Assembly (NCBI GenBank): GCA_033060915.1
Contig: CM065394.1
Location: forward strand, 23,651,501-23,715,500
DNA: 64,000 bases
Source: Euryodendron excelsum
Lineage: Eukaryota; Streptophyta; Magnoliopsida; Ericales; Pentaphylacaceae
Reading direction: 5' to 3'
The notes beneath the pieces are model-generated. The model worked only from the letters and a program-made list of their open reading frames with translations, did not search any database and had not been told where the DNA came from. Position 1 is the first letter of the stretch; every line of letters begins with the position of its first letter. Positions 45,581 to 55,969 of this stretch are shown one piece after another. A program made the translations under genes and the position numbers.

Positions 45581-47400
45581 GGTACTTCTTTCCTTCAGTT
45601 GACACAATTTTAGCTTTGTCAAACTTACAATTTTATGGATATGCGTTTATGTTTTGAGGCCGTGTGTTGGGCTTTATGAATGATAATTGTGTGATACATT
45701 AATATGATGATTTTATATTTTGCATAGGATGATGATTGGTTTTCTTTTAATCATATCTTTAATGTATGCACATAAAAAATTAAAAGTAAGAATACATATG
45801 CATAAGAATGCGTGAATCATGACGTATACAAAAAATGATGGATATGTACAGGCTTTAGATAGATATGAAAGCTATTTGTGCACCGTCGCATGTATAGGTT
45901 TAAGCAAAGACAAAATACACAGATGCACAAGTTTTATGAAAATAGGCCCTGAGGTAACTCCAAGCTTTTGGTTTAACTGAATGTCAACCATGAACTTGCC
46001 CTTTTGAAATTTCACTCTTCTCTCAAGGTTTTCCTTCTTGGTTTTGTCTTTTTCCTGATGTGATGGGATAGTAGTTGCCTCGTTCTCATGGTTTCAATTT
46101 CCAAACCTGTCTCCCTTCTCCCTTATCTGACAAGAAAAACCTTGCCCATAGCTCTCTCGACTCCCTCCTGGGGATTTTATATTTGGACTAGTGAATTCTC
46201 CAAGTGACAACTGAAGTTGCCTTCAGCAAAAAGGCCAGCAATTTCCATCCTTAATCTGAGAAGGCTTTACTTTAGACCGTAATGTAGGCTAGGCTCAGGG
46301 TTTACAAGAACTGAAGGGTACACAGGCTTAAATAATTTTCCTATCTCCAGTGAGGGTTACATGAACTAGAAACACCTTAAGTAGGCTTTTGCCATTTTAT
46401 TCATCTTTTTTTTTAGATGTCGCTATTTTCTTTTGAACTTATTTAGACTAAGCAATTGTCCCTAATCCGATAGGGCTTTATTTTGGGTTGTAATGTGGCT
46501 AGGTTATAGGGGTTTTTTGAATGAAAGAGTGTTAAAGGCCCAAGGTGCTTCACTTTTTCTGGGTTTGTTATTGATCGGTGATCACTCTTGTCAGCTTCCT
46601 TTTTTTTATCTCCTTTGGACTTGTTCCTCGCCTTCTCTTTTATTTGTCTTTCTTTTGGGTGTTTGTTTTGCTCTTTTCAGACTTTTGCCATGTCTTGGGC
46701 TTGTCATTTCTCTTTTCTTTGCCCCAGCATTGTTATTTGCAAAGCCTTTGCTATTTCTCATGGTGCCTCCTAGGTCTTTTTTCTTTGCCCCAGCATTTTT
46801 TTTTTTTGGAATCCATCCTGCTCGTGTCTCTTCTTTTTCCTAATTTTGCTTTCACCTTTTATGGGCAGTGATCACTAGGTTAGGTTTGTCAAAGGAATGT
46901 AATTGGCTCAAAATGGGTTTTTAAAGGGAAAACTTTTAGCGGTATGGTAAAAAAAATAGATGGCCTCTCTTTCTTTCAAACAAGATTGCTTAGTCTATGA
47001 AGTTCAACCATATAACATTAGCGACTTCCTTTAAGACAAGTGAATGCTAGTTGACATGTTCTGTTACCCGTGCTGTCCCCGGTGTGGGGGGTGGTTCATG
47101 ATTAGGGTGTTTGAATAAAAATCACTTGCGGCTTGAGTGGGTTGATCGAAGGAGTTGCTTTGCTATTTAGGGAATTTGAAATGAAGGCTTCTCTTCCTTT
47201 TGAGGGTCTAATTGTCGGCTACTTTGTCATGGCATCCTTTGGGTGTTGCCCTTTTTCTATGATCCACTCTCTCTTTTCTTTCTCCAGTGTTTTCTCTCTT
47301 TGGGTCGGAAGTGGTCCCCACTAGTGAGGATGCGCGTACCATCCCTCCCCTTTAAGTCAAGGCATAACAAAAAGGGAAACTTCTAAAGAAAAGACATTCA
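45581..47400 (-). other. Interior of element B, non-coding
   Basis: Matches the inverse of 1-936, including the duplicated GTAATGTAGG module at 46,279 and 46,490. A TTTGCCCCAGCATT segment recurs near 46,720 and 46,785. T-rich stretches give hydrophobic open frames (46,493-46,843) without support from element A. No gag, protease, RT or integrase motif was found. Confidence 0.55.
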
Positions 47401-48179
47401 TAGAAGATGAAAATCATAAACTTCAAACTCTTTTTCATTTCAAGAATTTTATGTACATGCAAATTAACAAAAATACAAGTTTTGAAAATCATTTTTAATG
47501 CAACTTGAAGAGTAACAAAGAGAGGGTTCTATGAGCACTATTTCAACCATAAAACTCAAGAGAGCAAAACTTTGGAAATCATAGTAAAATACAAGTATTG
47601 AAAATCATTTTTAATGCAACTTGAAGATTGTAAAATAAAATTATGCAAAATGAAATCAAGAGACTTAAAGAGGATTCTCTATGATGTGAAAATTGAGAGT
47701 TTGACCTAGGCTTTAAGGAACCAACTCTTAGAACCATTTTTCGAAAAACACGTGAATATGGAATTTGATAATGAAATAGAAATAAAGATAGTGAAGGTTT
47801 TTGAAAAATGATGATGAACATGAAAATGGAGCCAAGCATGCAAAACATGAACATGGTAACCATATGCAAAAGAAGGGTCATGAAATCATACAAGGCTAGA
47901 GGCCACACCAAATTGCAAGGTGCTCTAAGGCCAAGCCATCTTAAAGTAGGCTTGTGAGAGATCCCTCTACACGGTGTAAGCACCCCATTTTTGACTGCTC
48001 GGCAGTCTACACTCCGTCCAGACTTGTTTTCAAGTCATTTTGGGCATATTTCCAATCGAAACCAATTCTCTAGGTCCAAATTCCGTCTTTCCATCGCTTC
48101 GCGGGCCTGTCAGGTCCAAATAGAGGCAAAATGACCAAAATGCCCTTAGGGGCATTGTCCTTTCTTATTCCAATTCCAA

Positions 48180-48930
48180 TCCCTCTCTCGAGACAGTTTA
48201 TTCCTCGAGATGGTCTGAGTAGCAAAACTACTCACAAAACCGTTAGAGTAGCGGAAACACTCACAAAACCGTTAGAGTAGCGGAAGTACTCACAAAACCG
48301 TTAGAGTGGCGGAAACACTCACAATCCAGGCACGTCTCTTCGGAGACGGTAAGACCCCTTTCCAATCCCACTCTCGAGACAGTTTATTCCTCGAGACAGT
48401 TTCAATCCAAGCACGTCTCTTCGGAGACGGTAAGACCCCTTTTCAATCCCACTCTCGAGACAGTTTATTCCTCGAGACGATTCCAATCCAGGCACGTCTC
48501 TTCGGAGACGGTAAGACCCCTTTCCAATCCCTCTCTCGAGACAGTTTATTCCTCGAGACGATCTGAGTAGCAAAACTACTCACAAAACCGTTAGAGTAGC
48601 GGAAATACTCACAAAGCCGTTAGAGTAGTGGAAATACTCACAAAGCCGTTAGAGTAGCAGAAATACTCAACCCCGTCCGAGTAGCGAAAATACTCCCAAA
48701 TCATCAATCCCGTCCGAGTAGCGGAAATACTCCCAAATCATCAACCCTGTCCGAGTAGCGGAAATACTCCCAAATCATCAACCCCGTCCAAGTAGCGGAA
48801 ATACTCCCAAATCATCAACCCCGTCCGAGTAACGGAAATACTCAACCCCGTTCGAGTAGCGGAAATACTCACAAATCATCAATCCCGTCCGAGTAGTGGA
48901 AATACTCACACCGTTAGAGTGGCGAAAACA
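48180..48930 (+). repeat. Compound minisatellite in LTR C
   Basis: Three ~84-bp units (GCACGTCTCTTCGGAGACGG anchor near 48,327, 48,412 and 48,495) are mixed with ~30-bp GTTAGAGTAGCGGAAATACT units (48,215-48,310 and 48,560-48,670). About six ~37-bp CCCGTCCGAGTAGCGGAAAT units follow (48,672-48,905). Each type carries a short hairpin such as CGTCTCTTCGGAGACG. Confidence 0.85.
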
Positions 48931-48984
48931 CTCAAAACCTAGGTCAACACCCGTGTCTGTTAGCTCATTTCGGTGAAAAATGAC

Positions 48985-49520
48985 CAGACTACCCTTAGGA
49001 CCTTTTCCGAGACTTTCCGGTCAAGATGACCATTTTGCCCCTAAGCATCCGAATACCCCGGGAACCACACCGGCTCTGGGTCTCAAACCGGTAACCCCCT
49101 GAGATTAATTTTTAAAGTATTCTCAATCTTCCTTTACCTTTTCGGATCATTCCGAGCCAATTCCGGCCAACCCGGTACAAAATGACCGTTTTGCCCCTGG
49201 AGGGCCGGTCTCCTTCTTCGACCACACCGGCTCTGGGTATCAAACCAGTAACCCCCTGAAACTACTATTTATAGTATTCTCAATCTTCCTTTACCTTTTC
49301 GGATCATTCTGAGTCAGTTCTGGCAAACCCGGTACAAAATGACCGTTTTGCCCCTGGTGGGCCGGTCTCTTTTTCCGACCACACCGGCTCTGGAAATCAA
49401 ACCGGCAACCTCTGGGAATATTCTAAATAATGTTTCCAAATCCCCAGTCTTCTTTCGGGACAGTCCGAGTCTGCCCCGGCAGTTTTTCGGTCCAATTGAC
49501 CGTTTTGCCCCTAAAGGCTC
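48985..49520 (+). repeat. ~180-bp tandem repeats in LTR C
   Basis: Three units with TGACCGTTTTGCCCC, ACCACACCGGCTCTGG and TCGGATCATTCCGAG, near 49,030, 49,190 and 49,340. They are the same class as 4,880-5,245. Confidence 0.75.
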
Positions 49521-49765
49521 GGTCAACCTTTCCGACCCACCTTATCTTCATTTTTCAAGTCAAATACCTCCAGGACACTATTTTAAGTGTTCCTGCTCCT
49601 TTCCGGCCTTCCGGGTCATTCCCGGCTCCTTCAAATCATTCCCGGACTTTCCGGAGTCACTCCTAGTGAAGCCAGGCTAAAAATTGCATGGTAGTCACTA
49701 GTACAGGCGCCCAAATCTAGTCAAAGATACGTTGCTTGCCGACCTTAAATCTTTCCTAATTGGCT

Positions 49766-49848
49766 GGCGCCACTAGTAGTGGCGCCAGTATAAATTTGGC
49801 CCTGGTGCCACTTCAACAGGCGCCAGGTTTGTCCAACTTTTATAAATA
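49766..49848 (+). promoter_or_regulatory. LTR C core promoter: two dyads plus TATA
   Basis: A perfect dyad at 49,766-49,786 (arms GGCGCCACT and AGTGGCGCC, loop AGT), a second at 49,804-49,824 (38 bp on), and TATAAATA at 49,841-49,848, 16 bp after it. This is the cleanest example of the module. Confidence 0.85.
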
Positions 49849-50729
49849 CAGAGTCTCATTCAACGTGAAAGGGGTCTGCAAACTTAACCTAAAAATCCCA
49901 TATTTCGATATACAGAGCTCGAGCACCTCCAAAACCCTAGCCTCCCTAGGTTTTCCAAACCCTAGCCACTATACACAAACCCTAGCCTCCTATACACCCC
50001 CATACACTCATACACTAGCCTTCAACCATCCTTTGAAGACTTGAAGAGCTGTCATCCAAAGCTCGAAGACAACCCTTGAAGACTGAAGGTGAAGATTAAG
50101 ACAAAGACCGAAGACTGAAGACAGCGCGACGTGCAAAATAAAGAAGACATACGGTAGGCTTTCTCTTTAATTTTATGTACTTTCCCCTCTCTCTTCTCTC
50201 TCCAACCCACTTGGGTTTTCTCTATTTTAATCCCCCATCTCTTTCCCCCCCTTTTTTTGCATGCTTGAAACAAGGGGACTCTCGATCCATGTGTAGGATT
50301 AGACTGTTGGAGAGTCACCGTGTCGGGGGCTTTCTTCTAGTCTAACCAGAGACCACGTGGGTTCGGCCCCCTTGATTATGTGGTGAAGCCTTAGCCTTGT
50401 ATGTTCACGACCCCAAATTGCATTGTGCATATCATAGTCTTGCATCTTCCAAAATTCGTTTTCAAACTCGTTTTCAAAACCGTTTTCAAACTTGTTTTCA
50501 AAATTGCATCAAAATCTCTTTTTCAAAAAACATGTTTTCAAAACCACAATTCTAGGGTGATTCTAGCTTTTCCATGGCTAGGGTTGCTTTAGGAAAGTGT
50601 TATATTAAAAGTGACCTTTTTGGTCTATATTTTCAAATCTTATTGTTTTCCAAAACCACTTTCTTAAAGTGGTTCTAACCCTCTTATGGCTAGAATCGCT
50701 TTAGGAAGGTGAGACGTTTTCATATTTTC

Positions 50730-52330
50730 CAAAAAGCTCTCTCTCCAAAAATCTCTTCCTAAAAATTTCTTTTTCAGCATACTTTCCTAAAACTCTTCTC
50801 TCCAAAATTTTTTCAAAAACTCCCTTCCAAAATCTATTTTTCAAAATTTCCTTTTTCAACTCCTTTTCAAAACTCCTTCTCTTTAAAATCTCTTTCTAAA
50901 AACACTCCCTAGATTCACCTTCCTAAAAACTCTCTCCAAAAACCTTTCTAAAAAACTCTCTTTCTAAAATTTTCCTTCTAGAAATTCCCCTCTAGGATTT
51001 TCCTTCTAAAATCTTCGTTTCCAAAAAATCTTTCCAAAAACTCCTTCTTTCTAAAAATCTTTCCAAAAACTCCTCCCTAGGATTTTCCTTCTAAAATCTG
51101 TGTTTCTAAAAACGCACTTTTCAAAAACTCTTTCCTTAGAGCCCAAGTCAAGCCCTAGAACTCACAATTAGGAAACCCTAATTTTCTTTCCAAAAACATG
51201 GTTTTCAAACTTTTCCCTAAACCTAGGTTTCCAAAACCTCTCGTTTTCTACATCAAAACTATACATGTTTCCAAAACCTCTTTTCTACGTTAAAATTCCA
51301 TACCTTCAAATCTAGGGTTTCTAGAATCTCCCTTTCCAAATCCTTGCCAAATTAAATCTCCCCGTTTAGGAAACCAAATCCAATCCTTTCCTAATCCAAA
51401 CCTTTCCTAATTCAATTCCTTCCTAAACCATAAGTTTCCTAAACCTAAACTTTAAACCTTTCCTTAAGTTTCAAAATCCAACTCTTTCCTAATCCAAACC
51501 CTTCCTAAACTTCTACTTTCCTAAATCTTAAGTTTCCAAAACTTGAACATACAAAACTTTCCTAAACTTTAAAACTCAACTTTCAAATCTTTCCTAGTTC
51601 AACCCTTTCCAAATTCTACCCCTTTCCAAAATCTTTTTCAAATCCAAGCTTTCAAATCTTTCCTAAACTCAAACCTTTCCTAATTTCAAGATTTTCTGAA
51701 AGCTCAAACTCAAAAGCTTTCTAAATCTTAAACTTTCTAAATTTCAAATCTTTCCAAATTCAAAACTTTCTAAATTTGAAACCTTCTTAAGTTAAATCTT
51801 TCTAAACCTAAAAACTTTCTAAATTCTAAACTTTCCAAAACTTCAAAATCTTTTCAAATCTAAAACTTTTCTAAACTCAAAACTTTCTTAATTTAAGACT
51901 TTCTTAATTCAAACATTTCCTAAATTGAAAACTTTCCTTTTTCAAACCTTTCCCAAAACGAAAATTTCCAATTTTCAAAACTTTCTAATTTCCAAACTTT
52001 CTTAAATTCAAAACTTTCCTAAACCAAAAACTTTCCTAAATTCAAAACTTTCCTAATTCAAAAACTTTCCTATTTCGAAACTTTCTTAAATCGGACCTTT
52101 CCTAATTTGCACATCTTTTAAATCCAATCTTTCCAAATCTTCCAAGCCAAGTCAAATCTTTCCTAAGTCTCTTCTCTTTCCTAAGTCTAGATTTTCTTAA
52201 ATCTTCTCTTTTCCAAAACAAGTCCAAATCTATCTTTTCAAATCAAAGTCCAATCTTTCTCAATTTCAATTTCCAATCTCCTCTTCCAATTTCACATCAA
52301 ATTCAATTTCCAATTCAATCTCCTTCTTCA
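50730..52330 (+). repeat. A/T-rich low-complexity zone of LTR C
   Basis: Degenerate CTTTCCTAAATTCAAAAC-type units over 1.6 kb, nearly free of G on this strand. Non-coding. Confidence 0.7.
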
Positions 52331-53543
52331 AATCCACTCTTCTATTTTCAATCGGACTCCGGTCCGAACTACGATGACCTGATTCCCCCAAAGGGATACG
52401 TAGGCAACCTCCATAGGTGCGGTTACAATACTTTTCAAACTTTCAATTCCACCCTCATGGGTACAGTTTTCAAAATCTTTTCAAATCTCAAATTCCCGTC
52501 TACTTTCAAACTTTCCATTTTCAAATTTCTATTTTCAAATTTTCAAAATTTTCAATTTCAATTCCATCTTTTCAAATCTATTTTCAAATCAAATCAATCT
52601 CTTTTTAAATCTATTTTTCAATTCTTTTCTATTGCTTGCATATCATGTATCATATTTTTCAGACATTATTTTTCTAAAGTGAATAGGGTTGAACATATGT
52701 TAATTAAAAACTATCATAGGTGAATCTAGGGTAGATTGACATGTAGGTACTGAAAGGGCGGGGTAGGGTGATAGCTTAGTGCGTCTTCCCTACACGTAAC
52801 CAACCTCCGAACCTAGAATCACTGTTTTCAAAGACCAAAAGGAGTTATTTTTCAAAAAGGGCTAAATGTTTTTCAAAAGTTGCCAAACAACCTGTTTTCT
52901 TAAAAACCCTCTCTTGAGGAGATATTTTCAAAATCGTTTTTCAAAAACCCTAAGTGTAGTTTTCGGATTATGCTTAGTTTTTAGGTGACCTAACTCACCT
53001 TAATCAAGTTAGGTGGCGACTCCGAATCTTTTTCAAAAGCCCTTTATTCAAACCAATTTTTCAATTCAAACCTAGTCGCACTCATTCTTTTAGGGGGTGA
53101 GTTCTAACGAGAGAGTACAGCATTTTTCCCGCTTGGGTGAGTATTCCTCGAGTGCGAAAAATCTGGGTGCGACACACGGTAGCTCCCATAAGCTTTCCTC
53201 TAGGCATGACCTAAGAGCTCACTTGTTTCAAGCATGCAAGAAAGGGGGGTAGAAGATGGGGGTTTAAAATAGAGAATAGCCTGAGTAGGCTAAAAGAGAG
53301 AAGAGAAGAGTGGGAATGGCAAAATGTAAAAGAGAATACCACCGGTCTTTAAACCACTTTCAAACTTCGATTGATGACTTATCTTGAACTTGAATGGCCT
53401 TGGAGAGGCTTGAAGGGGCTGGAAATGGCTCTTCTATGGCTAGAAAAAGGTTGAGGTGTATAGAGAATTTTGGAATTCTGAGGCTATTTCTGCAGAGGTT
53501 CGCTACTGTTTTTCGATTCTGGAATATGCAGAGAGGGAGGCCT

Positions 53544-53750
53544 GAATTTATAGGCAAACTCCTTAGAGCTGGCGCATGTGCCCATGTACTACATGCGCCT
53601 ATGCAATTTTTGCCCTGGTGTATGTAACACATGCGCTAGTAATATTCCATTGTTTGAATGCCACGTGGCACACTTTATACTGACTTAACTTGGGGAGCAA
53701 GCAAAGTTTTGATCGATCTGATCATAATCTGGGCGCATATAGCATACGCT
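53544..53750 (-). promoter_or_regulatory. LTR B (right) core promoter
   Basis: An expanded dyad lies at 53,571-53,599 (CATGT-ACT-ACATGCGCC) and the next at 53,617-53,637 (GGTGTATGT-AAC-ACATGCGCT). The 17-bp spacer is kept. TATAAATT on minus is at 53,544-53,551. It is the same B spelling as the left LTR and the internal array at 41,762. Confidence 0.7.
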
Positions 53751-54869
53751 CCGCCGCAAAAAAAAAAAATTGTGTTAACTTTGCCTTGATAATTGTGCAA
53801 TCCAAAAAAGATTCAGAAAAATCAGTCATGTCCACGATGTTCTCCTATTGTTTCTCAAGAACTAACAACTTTTGGAAAGTTTCAAAGGTGTTCAAAAGAA
53901 TGAGATATCACCTCAAGAAGCATGAATGAAAACAAACTTTTGCGGAGCGTTTGTGATATACTCTACGGATGTTCAAAAGTCTTAGTCTTTGGGCCACGTG
54001 ATCAGGGCTTTTGGGAATCAGACCATACCGATGGAAAGTGCTCTGGAAATACTTTTGAGAATTTTCTAATTTATGCATTTTTCAAGTCATTTAATGGTGC
54101 GTTATAATTAGGGAATTAGAGGAAAAGATAACTCTAGCAGAGCTGCTGTGAGACGCTCCAAGGGCTTCTAAAAGTGGCTATTTTTGAGTCATGCGATCAG
54201 GGGCTTCGGAAAGCGATCTATTCAATCGAGCCATATCAATGGAAATACCTATGGATAGGTTTCTGGGAATTTCCTAATTTACTTATTTGTTAAGTCGTTT
54301 GACGATGCATTATAATCAGGGAATTGAAAGAAAAGACAATACTAGCAGAGCATCTGTGAGACGTTCCAAGGGACTTCGTCGACTTGAAAGTGTTTAAAGT
54401 CACGGGACCCACCTTGGATTGAACATGAGTGCATGATAGGATCAGCCAATTTGGTACCTAGAGCCGGTGTGGTTTCGGGGCACGCTCGAACCACAAGGGG
54501 TAAAATGGTTATTTTGATTGGAATTAGTCAAAAAGAGTCAAGATGGATTGGGGTGGCATATTAAGCATGCAGGACTATTTGGGGATGGTCTTGGAAGCTA
54601 TATTTACCGTCTGGAGGGGTTTGTACTATGCAGCGATGCCCATGGGCAAAACGGTCATTTTGATAGAAATTGACCGGAACGGGAACAAGAACGGGACCAG
54701 AATTGGTCAAGATGGCGTATTAAGTATGCATAACTGTCTAGGAACATTTTGGAAGGGTGGACTTATTATCTTAAGTGATTTTGAACTTTTTTAAAGACAT
54801 GCCTAGAGGCCCAAGAGGCAAATCTAGTCATTTTTCACCTAGTCAGGCTAGCAAACGCCCGTGTTGACC

Positions 54870-55245
54870 TAAGTGTTGGTTCCCAAGATTACCCGATCTC
54901 GGAAAGCTAGTTGTGTGGTTTTGGTCCTGAGATCGCACAGTCTTAAAGAGCTACCTGGAGGGTGGTGTTGGTTCCTAAGATCGCCCGATCATAGAAAGCT
55001 ACCTGGAGGGTGGTGTTGGTCCCCGAGATCGCCTGGTCTCGGAGAACTACCGGATAACAGACATTCTACATTAGTAGGCTAGCAGGCACCAAAAATGAAC
55101 TGTCTAAAATTTGATAAGGTGTTGGTCCTCGAGATCACCTGATCTCGGAAAGCTACCTGGATGGCGTTGGTTCCTGAGGCTACCCAGTATCGGAAAGTTA
55201 CCAGAATGGCGTTGGTTTCCGAGACGCCTAGTCTCAAAAAGCTGC
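54870..55245 (-). repeat. ~45-bp hairpin minisatellite in LTR B (right)
   Basis: About seven units of GTTGGTTCCTGAGATCGCC and GATCTCGGAAAGCTACCTGG, the counterpart of 40,850-41,240 with a different unit order. Confidence 0.8.
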
Positions 55246-55969
55246 CTGGAGTGCCTAAGGGCAATATGGTCTTTTCAGCTTCAATTGGGCCTTAAAGTCC
55301 TGGGATGTAACTAGTTGATTGGATTGGAGTTTGAAAGAGGCGGCCTGGGTTGGTATGTGTTGTGATGTTTGAAACTAGATCCGGTTGGATCGGAGATTGC
55401 CGAGCGGGCAAAAAAGGGTGCTTACACAAGCCTCGGACCATAGATCTCTATTTTAAAGACCAAAGCCAGAGTCATTTTTTACAAGAGCTTAAAACATCTT
55501 CAAAGGTTGCCAAATAACCCCATTTTTCAAAACACCTCTCAAGAGGACATTTTCAAATCATTTTCAAAAACATGAGTTTAATCCTCGGATTACACTTAGT
55601 TTTGGGTGAGCTAACACACCTTTAACTATGTTAAGTGGCGACTCCAAACCTTTTTTCAAAAACCCTTAATCAAATGCATTTTAAGTTTAAATCCCATCAC
55701 ACTTGTCCTTTTTAGGATAAGTTCTAACATGAGAGAGTATCGTGCTTTCTGCCCCCGAGTTGCAGAGACTTGAAGGACAAAAACCAAGGCACGACACTGG
55801 ATAATAACTTGAAAAATGAAATAATGTAATCCATAAACATGCATGACAAAGTCTGATTCAAGAAAAATACAATGTAACATGCATCAGAAACTAAAAGACA
55901 TTAAACATACAGACTAACATGTAATAAATACGAATCCAATACGTATTTCAAATGCAAACAGGTTCTAAC

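Larger units (their letters stand above)
47975..53174 (+). mobile_element. Solo giant LTR C (5.2 kb), complete, CACGG duplication
   Basis: TGTAAGCACCCC ... GGGTGCGACA is flanked by CACGG at 47,970-47,974 and 53,175-53,179. The best-preserved giant LTR here and the reference for the family: minisatellites, ~185-bp repeats, promoter at 49,766-49,848, leader with GTGTCGGGGGC at 50,320, A/T-rich zone, islands at 52,360-52,815 and 52,980-53,020. The youngest insertion of the nest. Confidence 0.95.
36014..55426 (-). mobile_element. Giant LTR element B with both LTRs, nested in LTR D
   Basis: The outer ends are TGTCACG... (36,014) and ...GCTTACA (55,426), flanked by a perfect CAAGC duplication (36,009-36,013 and 55,427-55,431). 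3' LTR 36,014-41,405; interior 41,406 to ~47,400; 5' LTR ~47,400-55,426, itself holding solo LTR C. The interior shows only an antisense PMD gene. No gag or pol is seen, and the inner ~2.4 kb of the 5' LTR plus any PBS are missing. A deletion across the PBS, gag and pol, or a non-autonomous element, would fit. Confidence 0.85.
47400..55426 (-). mobile_element. 5' LTR of element B (47,400-47,974 and 53,175-55,426), truncated
   Basis: Both pieces are collinear with the left LTR (about 38,480-39,110 and 39,115-41,405). The piece corresponding to 36,014 to ~38,480 is missing, so the LTR's own 3' end and the primer site are gone. Solo LTR C interrupts it at 47,975. The left LTR supplies the empty site. 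Confidence 0.75.
31326..55796 (+). mobile_element. Giant LTR D, split by element B (31,326-36,013 and 55,432-55,796)
   Basis: Starts TGTAAGCATCCC and ends ...GGCACGACA; about 5.05 kb without the insertion. The flanks CTATA (31,321-31,325) and CTGGA (55,797-55,801) are at best a decayed TSD. Parts in order: ~45-bp minisatellite, promoter dyads and TATA (33,219), conserved leader (33,520-33,672), A/T-rich zone, and 3' islands. The last island is interrupted at 36,013 and resumes at 55,432. It separates the two genes of the MULE. A solo LTR is the simplest reading. Confidence 0.8.

Noticed and set aside
46493..46871. Hydrophobic open frames resembling membrane proteins
   Set aside because: They come from a T-rich stretch, overlap in three frames, and have no counterpart in element A.
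48306..48573. Open frames on both strands in LTR C
   Set aside because: Shadow frames of the ~84-bp hairpin minisatellite.
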